In this document: positions 55,380 through 64,000 of the stretch, one piece after another
How positions within the stretch are numbered: position 1 is the stretch's first letter
Layout of the letters: each line of letters opens with the position of its first letter
Origin: Haliotis asinina
Lineage: Eukaryota; Mollusca; Gastropoda; Lepetellida; Haliotidae
NCBI RefSeq assembly: GCF_037392515.1
Contig: NC_090280.1
Location: 29,517,118 to 29,581,117 of the forward strand
Length of the DNA stretch: 64,000 bases
Direction: 5' to 3'
Position numbers and translations under genes: made by a program
Notes under the pieces: model-generated
What the model saw: only the letters and a program-made list of their open reading frames with translations
What the model was told of the DNA's origin: nothing
The model's database searches: none

Positions 55380-55530
55380 CTTGCACACGCATTGATTTAC
55401 GAAATTAGGATATGATGACATGTACCAGCAGAGTCAGCGAGCCTGATAACCCGATCCCGTTAGTCGTCTCTTACGACAAGCATGGGTTGCTGAAGACCAA
55501 TTCTAACCTAGACCTGCACGGATATCATGC
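55380..55530 (-). repeat. R1 relic upstream of copy E
   Basis: GAGTCAGCGAGCCTGATAAC, CCCGATCCCGTTAGTCGTC and AGCATGGGTTGCTGAAGACC; equivalent to the relic upstream of D. Confidence 0.7.
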
Positions 55531-55721
55531 TTGAGAGGATGGCTCTGTTTAGACAGAGACATGTTTCAACACAACTTACTTTGTCTTCTCTTATCTCAAA
55601 CATGATTTGAATATTACCTGAGGACTGTCATGTGATACTTTCCCAGTTGCAGGCTGCAACTTTGAAACAAACATTTAAAGGCAGAATTCTGTGAATAACT
55701 GCATTATATTTCTCATGTGAA
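55531..55721 (+). promoter_or_regulatory. Former promoter of copy E
   Basis: Matches the D promoter, including the hairpin CTCTGTTTAGACAGAG (55543-55558), TTGTCTTCTCTTATCTCAAA and ACCTGAGGACTGTCATGTG, with TATA-like ATTTAAAGGC. Confidence 0.5.
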
Positions 55722-57590
55722 ATGTTACCAGTTCTGTACACCTTATTGCTGTGGGGAGCAGCGTCCTCTGACACAACTGTCACGATCCACAACGAGTGGC
55801 TCTCTCAGGGTGGACGTATGCACTATGAAGTTGAACGGTGGAACAAAGTTAATGGGCTCACCCAGTTGAACCTTGTTCCATATATGAAATCTGTCCGAGC
55901 AGCTGCCGGGCGCTGGGTGAACAGTGACATGAGTCTTTTTCCAAATGTACGTATTAGGTAAAACATTGTACACGAGGTTGTTGTTGGCATCCGTTATCAC
56001 ATTGTATCATTTTCTACAGTTGAAACGTTTTAATGTAATGTAATGTAATGTTTTCAATGTACGTCTGGGATCGTTTAGTTGTTTACCCCATCGGTGAAAG
56101 AGACTTGTAGTTAGTTTAGTATGAATCTATAACGTGTTTGAGTCACATGACTGAAGTACAGCTGATGTGATTTAAAATCGTAACTCGCTCATTTACTCAC
56201 TCACTCACTCCAGCAGAACCTATTCTTTGACATGTGATAACTAATGTATCCTTTAACGATCACGGGAAAGGTCTGGAACAGACTATATTGTTCAGTCTCT
56301 CCATCTGTAAGTCCCCATGATCCCTAGGATCTAAAAACTAGGGGAATTCAACTTGAACATCCCGTGTGGTACAAATTAATGTCACACACGTCATATTCCA
56401 GCCACGTTGTGAAACGCATGGCTGAGATACTGCCGATGTGACGTTAACTAATAGCCCACTTGTTCACTTTTATGTTGTAATGCCTCTAATTAATGTATAA
56501 TTTTACGTTCCGTGCTAGGTTTAAATCTCTGTACTTTAATTACAGATTTTGTAACATCACATTGTAAAATATTTACGTATGTCCCGTTTTGTCAGGTAAT
56601 GGATGAAACATTGATGATGTGACTGTAAACCTTAATTCACTCACTCATATCAGAGGTAATGACGTTCAAGCATTTCTCTTGAACATACATATATGGAATC
56701 ACATTACTAAAGGTCTTGACACATATTCTTGAACATGTTCATACAATGTAGTTGAATGAAAACCGACACTGAAGTAATGCAAATGAACGCCTACTCAACA
56801 AAGTGAAACGGCATTTAAGTTATTGTAAATATATATTTTTCCAGTGGCCCCAAAGCCACTGTCACCATGGTTACCCAGATGCTAAATATCTCCAAGATAA
56901 CGCACTCCAGTCAAAGACATGGGTGTGATATATGCAGCAGCTCAGTAACTATGGGAACAACATTGTCTGGAACATAGAAGGTATAAGATTTTATTTGACT
57001 CTTTTAGAAATGTATAATAAGAGTGATATACATGTATTTTTTTAAAATACACTCGGGGCAAAGCTAACCTCGGACAGGTGTACCAGTGTCTGATGGTAAC
57101 CTGAATGTTTTAGCCTTTACATTTTTTGCCCTAGTGAACACTGAATTTGGATTTGGGTTGCCAGGATTTGCCGACGATTTTGAAAATGGACTAATAGACT
57201 TTCACGGACAACGGAACACATACTATGGCAAGACCATGATCATCCCTATCAGCAACGGACGTGCACAGACAACCATCAATCTACCCAGCTCCAGTTACCA
57301 TTTATCTTATCTTACGGTAGGAATTAGCCGAAGCAAAACCCAAGGCAGTTGTCCTCAATGGCCACGCGCTGTCTTCAAGCTATATTTTGTTTGATACCAT
57401 GAAGGTTAACGGGAAAACAAAGTGGAACGTGTGGGTGTTCATGGTTCCGGCATCACAGGTCCACACGTCAAATACAGTGACCATGACATTTGATGGAAAC
57501 GGTGGCCATGTCACATCCGTCGCACTCGTTGCTGGCAAGCTTCGTTTATTTGAACCATCGTCGAGTTCTTTGTTCGTTGTCTATAGATAA
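55722..57590 (+). pseudogene. GH-A glycoside hydrolase, copy E (pseudogene)
   Basis: Exon 1 (55722-55946) is open: MLPVLYTLLLWGAASS to SLFPN, donor GTACGT. Exon 2 (56845-56980) has an in-frame TGA (56936-56938) and a 9-base deletion of three codons. Exon 3 is reduced to about 57134-57590: it starts directly at VNTEFGFG, the nucleophile region, so the whole acid/base half is missing. A second deletion joins LIDF to the NTYYGKTMIIPISNG segment, a frameshift follows near 57340, and the normal stop after GKL is lost. The final 150 bases remain almost identical to D. Intron 2 is only about 150 bases and lacks the insertions found in D. No active enzyme expected. Confidence 0.88.
56100..56660 (+). 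repeat. LINE 3'-tail fragments in intron 1 of copy E
   Basis: About 56130-56218 (CATGACTGAAGTACAGCTGA, ACTC tail), 56400-56470 (GCATGGCTGAGATACTGCCG) and 56560-56650 (GGATGAAACATTGATGATGT, CTCACTCA). All short and diverged, and parallel to those in intron 1 of D. Confidence 0.5.
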
Positions 57591-57629
57591 CGGCATCGTT
57601 TACACAAACCAAATGGATCAGTTGGATTG

Positions 57630-57960
57630 ACAAGGTGAGGAAACGAGGTTTAACGTCACTCTTAAGAATATTTCGCTGAGATGTCGACGTGAAGTCTTAA
57701 GCTGTGATATAGTGTCAGCGGACAGAGATACTACAGAAAAATGCCGCATTTAATCATGAATACCCCAACCAGACAGACCCCAAACAAAACACGTTATACA
57801 GACTCAGAGCCGTCCAGTCCTTGTTGTGCCTATTACTACCAAGCAGGGAACAACAAGTATGATATTTTAACGTCTTTTAGCATGACACAGTCGGGTGCTG
57901 AACCCAAGACCTACCCCTCTTAGGACGGACGCTCTTAACTGGTACACTGTGGAGGTGGTC
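57630..57960 (-). mobile_element. T1 tRNA-derived SINE downstream of copy E
   Basis: Tail side at left (AGGTTTAACGTCACTCTTAA, GAATATTTCGCTGAGATG), body with CCGTCCAGTCCTTGTTGTGC, and a decayed head at right. Equivalent to 53900-54195. Confidence 0.75.
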
Positions 57961-58629
57961 TCTGTTAGATACATTCTTTGCGAATGTTATAAATCAACCC
58001 AATAGATTTAGAATTGTGATCCTAAAAATATGCACGAAAAGGTTATCAAGCAGGAGCCCCTATTAGTAAGCTGTTTACATCGATAGAATGTTCATTTACA
58101 CGGTATGCGAGACAGACAATGAAATGAATAATAGAAAATATACAGCGGAATGTAATAAATACTATGGTTGAACTGTTAATAATCATGCACATATCTTTCT
58201 TTACACAGTACAATATCTGGGATATGAAAAACATCATTAACACACAGCAACGTTTTGAAGGACGGTCAGTAGTATTGATTGAACTCTCAGTTGACTTTAA
58301 TATGAGGAATTCAATATGTCTGTCATATGAAGCATGAGTCAAATCAAGTGAAAAGAGCACTTACTTAATGCGCGCAAGCCACAACACACAGTAAAAATAA
58401 TAACAACAGCAATAATAATTAATAATAAGGGAAATTAAAATAATACATGAACAATTGATTAAACGAGATCATAAATTGGCTTGCAACGGAAGTTAACACC
58501 AAGCAGAAATATGGCATCTTGCGACGTCGAACTGGACTATCTTAAATCAATCAACTCATAGATAAAACATGCCTGATCTTGTAAAGTGCAAGATATGTGT
58601 CCTGGCAATAATCACGTTCTCCTCTCAAT
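57961..58629. other. D/E duplicated flank, then unassigned DNA
   Basis: To about 58130 the sequence follows 54195-54365 (GAATTGTGATCCTAAAAATA, AGTAAGCTGTTTACATC, GAGACAGACAATGAAATGAA). After that nothing recognisable up to the LINE target site. Confidence 0.5.
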
Positions 58630-58642
58630 CCAGACATTGTGA

Positions 58643-60250
58643 ATCCTCTGTATGAGGATTTGTATAACAAAACGTCTTCCCTTCTTCCGCCTCTTGTGCT
58701 CAGAATTAAGCCATTTCTTGCTGCTTCTAGCATTCAGCAGGAAAATATAGCTCCCTCCCGTCTTCTTACTTCTCCTCCTTGGCAGTTGGTTAAGCCACCA
58801 GTTGACCTAACATTAACTACATTTAAAAAATCAGACACCAATGAATTACAGTATAAACAAGAATATAATCAATTGAAACATAAATATAACACTTATAAAT
58901 CCTCATATATACAGATGGATCCAAGGACGGTGGCGCAGTTGCTTGTGCTACTGTCATTGGATCCAGAACAATATCTTCTAGATTACCAGACAATAGTTCT
59001 ATTTTTACAGCTGAAGCTAACGCCATATTAACAGCCCTTAAATATATTCAGAGACACCCGAAACGTAAACAGTATATAATATATTCCGACTCTCTTTCTT
59101 GCCTTCAGGCTATTAAAAATATTTCTTGTAAACATCCACTTTTAATTGACATTATTGAATTGTATAATGATCTTGCTACTGGCCAATACGGCATCGTCTT
59201 TTGTTGGTTACCCAGCCATGTAGGGATCTCTGGTAACACATTGGCTGACCTTGCGGCTAAAGCAGCACTCAACAAATCTGTGACCCCACTGCCTATTCCT
59301 TACAGTGATTACAAAGCCACCATTAGGTGTTATTTCCGTGACCTGATGCAGAAGAAGTGGGAAACCCAAATAGGTATAAATAAATTACATGAGATAAAAC
59401 CTTACATTGGTTATACCCACTTGGGTTGTCAGTCGAGATTTGAAGAGGTTATACGACGATGTCGTATTGGCCACACTAGATATACTCATGCGTACCTCTT
59501 AAAAAGTGAGGATCCTCCATTTTGTATCCCTTGTGATGAGAGAGTCACGGTAAAGCATATCCTGCTTGACTGTGTTGAATTCTCCATCACAAGTGATATG
59601 TATTTTACAGTTAAAACAATGAAGGATCTTTTTAGCAGCGTTAGTTTTCATTTAATTCTTGGTTTTTTAAAAGAAATTGATTTTTTGATTGAATTTTGAG
59701 TAATATGTTTCTGTAAAAAGATGTATTTTAATAACTGCTAGTTTGGATTCGTAACTAGAATTGTCAGTGGCTGTACCCTCAAAGGGGGTTGAAGTATTGT
59801 AAAATTATTGTCCTCCTGAGAGGGTACGTAAGTCCAAAAACATTGATAGTAAATTTAATTCTACCAGGGTTTTTAATCGTAGTATTCCTGTTGTTTTAAT
59901 TTTGGCTAGCATATTGTACACTCGCCAGCAGCTGAAGGGATGGTGTAAATCCAACTAGGGTCCATGTGGGTAGCAAAGGTACTGTAAGTCCCCATGGTCC
60001 CTAGTGTGGTGATCTACCTTCGGTTGTTGGCGATCTATAGCCTGATTTTATAGTGTATTGTCCAAATGGTGATGTTGTTTTTAACTTTCCATGCTAGTTT
60101 TAATTCCATTTGTGATATTCTAGTTGTTTTACTGTCCGTCGTTGACAGGTTTTATACTAGACATATAATTGATTTTGATATTAGTTGTTCTCGTCACGAT
60201 ATGGCTGAGATATTGCCGATGTGACGTAAAATATTAACTCACTCACTCAC
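58643..60250 (+). mobile_element. 5'-truncated LINE (L5) with clean 13-bp target duplication
   Basis: Target duplication CCAGACATTGTGA at 58630-58642 and 60251-60263. The insert starts in the post-RT region and is nearly open: one frame change near 58910 separates 58643-59031 from the frame that runs through RNase H to the end of ORF2 at 59699. The protein end includes WLPSHVGISGNTLADLAAKA, KWETQIGINKLHEIKPYIG, GCQSRFEEV, CIPCDERVTVKHILLDCVEF and LGFLKEIDFLIEF. The 3' UTR and tail ATATGGCTGAGATATTGCCG with (ACTC)n end exactly at the duplication. Best reference for the family 3' end. Confidence 0.92.
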
Positions 60251-60263
60251 CCAGACATTGTGA

Positions 60264-60880
60264 GTTCCAGAGATTTTCAGGGCTTACTATGAAGACTTTG
60301 TAATAGTGCTAACATTACATTTGAAAAAATGCATCCCGATTTGGTTACAACAACTTTAAAGGCATCGCAAAAGGCTGAAGGTTTCAAAACTGGCGTCATA
60401 AGACATAAGCTTAGTGCCCCAATTTTCATATCTTTGAGGGATTATATTTTTGATACGTCGACACGTGTAAGTCAGATATGAGATACAGAAACTGTCTACA
60501 ATGCACACAACATATGTTGATGCGAAGGCATGGTGATCGAACTGTCAATTGGTACCTCATAAGGATGAGAAAATCGCATTCACTCGGTAAGCCTAGTGGT
60601 GGCAATAGTTGTGTGATCCCCGCTGAGTTGAGATTGATAATACGATGTGCCGTTGAGATTAGCATCTAGTGATCGAGGGGAAAATACCAGCGCCTTGAGC
60701 GTGTACTAAATGGGTGGATATGTGCGCTATATAAATATCCTAAAATAAATACAATAGACAATAATGTCTCTAATACGGGCCCTGTTTTATCATTATTCTT
60801 TTATACATGTACATATGATCTGACACTGGTAGCAGTTATACCTCAATATAGTAGGTCAGTTATCATATGAAAACACTCCA
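60264..60880. other. Unassigned intergenic DNA
   Basis: Short frames on both strands at 60426-60669; no domain. No repeat recognised. Confidence 0.35.
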
Positions 60881-61112
60881 TACTCTCCTTGGTATTGTGT
60901 ATTTGTCCTATCTCCAGCTGCTAGTGATCTGTGGACCGTTTTTACATATTGTATCGTTCGTGGCTTTTGTTAAGTTTACAGTTAAATGCTAGTCTTAATT
61001 CTGTTCTTCGTCTATTTATGATTTGAGTACATTAATTTATGAATTTCTAATTTGTCAAAGTCAAAGCTGAAGTAATGCCAATCTGACTTTTTAAACTCAC
61101 TCACTCTGATGA
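60881..61112 (+). repeat. LINE 3'-tail fragment
   Basis: TCCAGCTGCTAGTGATCTGT, a weak CTGTTCTTCGTC box, GCTGAAGTAATGCCAATCTG and AACTCACTCACTC. Strongly diverged. Confidence 0.55.
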
Positions 61113-62379
61113 CATTTACGAATGCATGTGAGAATCCATGGAGCCAGGAACGGGTGTCAGACGACATCATGTAACTCTCTCAGGCTGTAAGTCATCTCAT
61201 TCACACATGCAATATGCAACAATCACATTTTCCTAGTATCTTTTCATTGTACCTGTAAACTGTTTCCTTGGGTAAACTCACAGTTATGGAGGATAGAATC
61301 GATTTTCGTTATGGTGACATATAATATTTTTTTAACTGAATTATCTATATTTATTAAAGTCAGGACAACCCACGTTTGGCATTTAGCACAGATCTAAGAT
61401 ATCCCACTATCAACACGATGTCACGTATGAGCTCGAAAACAGAATTTGTGTTCTTTGTTTCTTGTTCTTGTAACCTCCAAATATGTCCTCACTGCCTGCA
61501 GTGGCCACGATAACATATAGTCCTTTTTCCCTGCTTCGTCTGGCTAACGAGTAGTGGTTGTTTCTTGTGCAGATTTTACGACTGATTCTATCTTTGTTTT
61601 TAATGTAAAACAGATCCAACCAGGCTTCCTCAATGACGATCCATTACTGGTTGCGATGCCACTTGATCTAGGGGCACTGTTGGTGCCAAAGCAAATGTCA
61701 CCCTTTGCATGGTTCTTTACAGTACTGATACTCGGGTGGATGAACCTACATAATATCTATGAATTCATTAATTGTATACACAAAGTAAATAACGCCCCAG
61801 ACAATTAACATATGTTCAACTGCAAACATGGGGCTAGATTTCCGGAGCCCTCTTAGCGCTAAGATAGTCGTAAGTTAATGTTAATGTGTGACACTTACGA
61901 CTATCTGTGGTCATGTACGTCGAGTAGGTGAGTACGTGAGCTTGGTGTTATGATGCAATAGTGTTGACACTTGAAATGTCGCAAAATCACTCTCCAACAA
62001 ACCTGTGCTTTCATTGTAAATTGTGGGCACTTTAAAAACGTCCTTATGGCACAACCTACTTCTTTAGATTATTCTGTCATGTTACAGGATGATGTTGATG
62101 TTGTTGTTGTTGGTGGTGGTGGTGTGCTATCTAAGTGACTCCTCATAAGTAATATAGTTTGCATTACCCAGAGTGTCAGAAGGGTTGTGCCTCCGGTGGA
62201 GAAACCAGGGCGCCCTCCTGATCTGCACCAAGAGATCAGGAGGTACCAAACCAAGGGCAATTGACAGAGAACAATGGTGACCCTGACGACAGTGTAGTTG
62301 GGATGCAAGCGAGACATATTTTCTGGTCATACCAACAGATTCGGGGGGTCATTTAGGTGCACAGGGTTGTGTACTATAC
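61113..62379. other. Unassigned DNA with two short hairpins and a microsatellite
   Basis: AGATAGTCGTAAGT at 61862-61875 pairs with ACTTACGACTATCT at 61893-61906; the flank CTTAGCGCTAAG just before it is itself palindromic. CCTCCTGATCT at 62214-62224 pairs with AGATCAGGAGG at 62233-62243 around an 8-base loop. A TTG/GGT trinucleotide run lies at about 62088-62125. No gene supported. Confidence 0.5.
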
Positions 62380-62545
62380 ACTAGGGGTTGAGAAACCACG
62401 GAAAGAGTCTGCACACAGAGCTGACTCCAAGGTTTTCACACCCGATCACAGGTGGGCTCGATCCCGACACCTCAACCTCACTGGATCACAAGCCTGGTGC
62501 TTTAGCCAGCTCACCCATCGAGTCAACACTCACGATGGTATCTTT
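62380..62545 (-). mobile_element. tRNA-derived SINE-like fragment
   Basis: On the minus strand A-box-like GGGTGAGCTGGCTAAAGCAC (about 62500-62520) and B-box-like GGGATCGAGCCCACC (about 62455-62470) in tRNA order, with GGCTTGTGATCCAGTG between. It differs from T1 and T2. Confidence 0.6.
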
Positions 62546-63838
62546 CAGCGTAACGCTTTCTTGTAAAACCATTTTGAAAATCATCATTTGAATACTTGTC
62601 TCAAGACACCACAAAGAGATATGTCAAATGTGTACTTTAGATCCCAGCTTATCGTCTTATATCTGTTACAGGAATTGCAACAATGTATGTAGCGTAGCCT
62701 TTAAGAACCTATCCCGTCTATCCAGAGTACATACATTGTCCACATGTTTCACTTGGAATATTCGGGATGTATCAGCGCGAATAATCGAGATCATAAGTGA
62801 TCATCAGAGTGATTTTGGCAATGTATTTATTTATTATTATTTGCCCACATTTTGTAAGATTAGATGTTCCTGAAAGGTTTGTTAAAAAAAGATCCTTATT
62901 TGTCTTATCAACCTTGTCAAATATTCCAAGTTGTGTGCGTTACTTTGGTGAATGCATAAGCATGTTCCACTGAAAAGTGCACCTGAAAAAATTCAGATAA
63001 GTTGGATTACATTTTATTGACCAAAGAAGTTCTCACTCGCGGGACTCCATGTCAGGTTTCTTATTTCCACACTGACTTAACTGTTCAGTGTTAACTGATT
63101 TGGACTAAAGTTTATAGGTATTTGTTTCTTAAATTGCATTTATGACACAAAGCCTTGAATTCTATAATTAAAGGTATATATTCAGTTTTTTGTGGTCAAG
63201 TGGCATATCCAAGCATGTAGATCATTTGCTCTCAGGTCTTGTTTAATTCCCCTTGCAACGTGCGAAGCCGATTTCTAGTGTTGAATTGAAATAATAATAA
63301 AATCCAAAGTCATTCACCTTATATTTTGTTACAGATACAAGGAACAGTGAAAACGTAGACCCCGAAAACATGCATTCAAATCTCAGACAATTGTGAATAA
63401 TGTTAATTTTGAATTTCCGATGCAAATTTAAATGAGCCATATTTTTGGTGTCATGCAAGTACTTCAGTTGCACCAACAAATTTCAGAAGAGAAAATGCCT
63501 CGTACAAAAACTGTTTACATTACAACTTTGCAACGCCATTTACAGTCTGTTTGATTCCATTTGAGACCGATGAATTGCTCACTAACACAAAGTCTAATAA
63601 TTGCATCAAAACCAAATTTTGCACAGCCACATGAAATCAACAGACGAACTCTGATGATGTGTCTCATAATTTGGGACACCCGAATATAAACGTTGTTTAA
63701 CAAACGATAATCATTTTCTTGTCACCTTTCGCTATTGAGGGGGCCTCTTGCTGGTAGAACAACCGGGTGGGCAAGGTGCACATGTGAAATTGACACTTGT
63801 GATTTTGATCGGCAAACCAGACATTCGTGATTGCAACA
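62546..63838. other. Unassigned, AT-rich intergenic DNA
   Basis: Short frames only. No repeat family seen here, unlike the rest of the window. Confidence 0.35.
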
Positions 63839-64000
63839 ATGAGATTACCACATGATGCTAAGTCGATTATTTGCGAAGTATTTAACTTTTTAAAAAACGA
63901 AGGTGAAAGGGGTAAGCCCCAATATGCTTTGGCAAAGTATCGTTTACGAACTGCACGTGCTGTTGGGATGACGGAAGGGAAGTTAAAAACTATCTTGAAA
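63839..64000 (+). CDS. N-terminus of a helix-turn-helix protein, possibly transposase-related (partial)
   Basis: An ATG at 63839 opens 54 codons that run off the window: MRLPHDAKSIICEVFNFLKN, then EGERGKPQYALAKYRL and RTARAVGMTEGKLKTILK. The pattern (a KSIIxxVxxFxK helix, a linker, then an A..VGMTEGKLKTIL helix-turn-helix) resembles the N-terminal DNA-binding segment of a group of invertebrate DDE-transposase-like proteins. That likeness is from memory and not tested. No signal peptide. It lies outside the hydrolase cluster and away from LINE sequence. Confidence 0.45.
   Translation, partial: MRLPHDAKSIICEVFNFLKNEGERGKPQYALAKYRLRTARAVGMTEGKLKTILK

Overview
The window looks like nuclear DNA of a marine gastropod mollusc, most likely an abalone-like vetigastropod. 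I base this on intron-bearing secreted-enzyme genes, AT-rich repeat-dense intergenic DNA, and the dense GTGA/ACTC-tailed interspersed repeats that I recall from abalone sequence. The species call is inference. I see no rRNA, true tRNA, CRISPR, phage or prokaryotic operon features.

The gene content is one local family: five copies of a three-exon gene for a secreted clan GH-A glycoside hydrolase (TIM barrel plus beta-sandwich C-terminus). The Asn-Glu-Pro acid/base motif and the SEFG/TEFG nucleophile motif are visible. The family is possibly GH86-like (agarase/porphyranase type), which would suit an algal grazer, but that assignment is a hypothesis. Copy A (minus, 9950-16511) and copy B (plus, 34643-39794) are intact 611-residue models with identical intron phases. 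Copy D (plus, 46716-53273) keeps a long open frame, but the first part of exon 3 is replaced by repeat DNA; a new in-frame splice acceptor would give 568 residues lacking a 41-residue block. Copies C (minus, 20731-23753) and E (plus, 55722-57590) are pseudogenes. A and C point left, B, D and E point right. C and B with their flanks form a large inverted duplication centred near 29 kb; D and E are a direct tandem duplication. Repeats shared at equivalent intron positions give a relative history of these duplications.

The rest is mostly mobile DNA. The dominant element is a non-LTR retrotransposon of the I/Nimb/Jockey type: ORF1 with CCHC knuckles, and ORF2 with endonuclease, reverse transcriptase, RNase H and a C-terminal Cys/His motif. 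It has a long 3' UTR ending in an ACTC microsatellite. One near-full-length copy lies at 2229-8044; a clean 5'-truncated insertion with a 13-bp target duplication lies at 58643-60250; many 3' fragments are scattered about. A roughly 260-bp SINE-like element, here called R1, occurs about a dozen times. It shares its 3' tail with the LINE, and its head resembles the LINE 5' UTR. Two tRNA-derived SINE families carry related tails. DNA transposons include an apparently intact mariner (26297-27590), a Tc1-like relic with very long inverted repeats (17697-18478), a second Tc1-like relic (about 50150-51260) and a fold-back element (8805-8963). The last 162 bases open a reading frame that leaves the window.

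The most interesting signals are the sharing of 3' tails by one LINE and several SINE families, the chimeric build of R1, the rewired exon 3 of copy D, and the duplicated promoter block in front of B and C.
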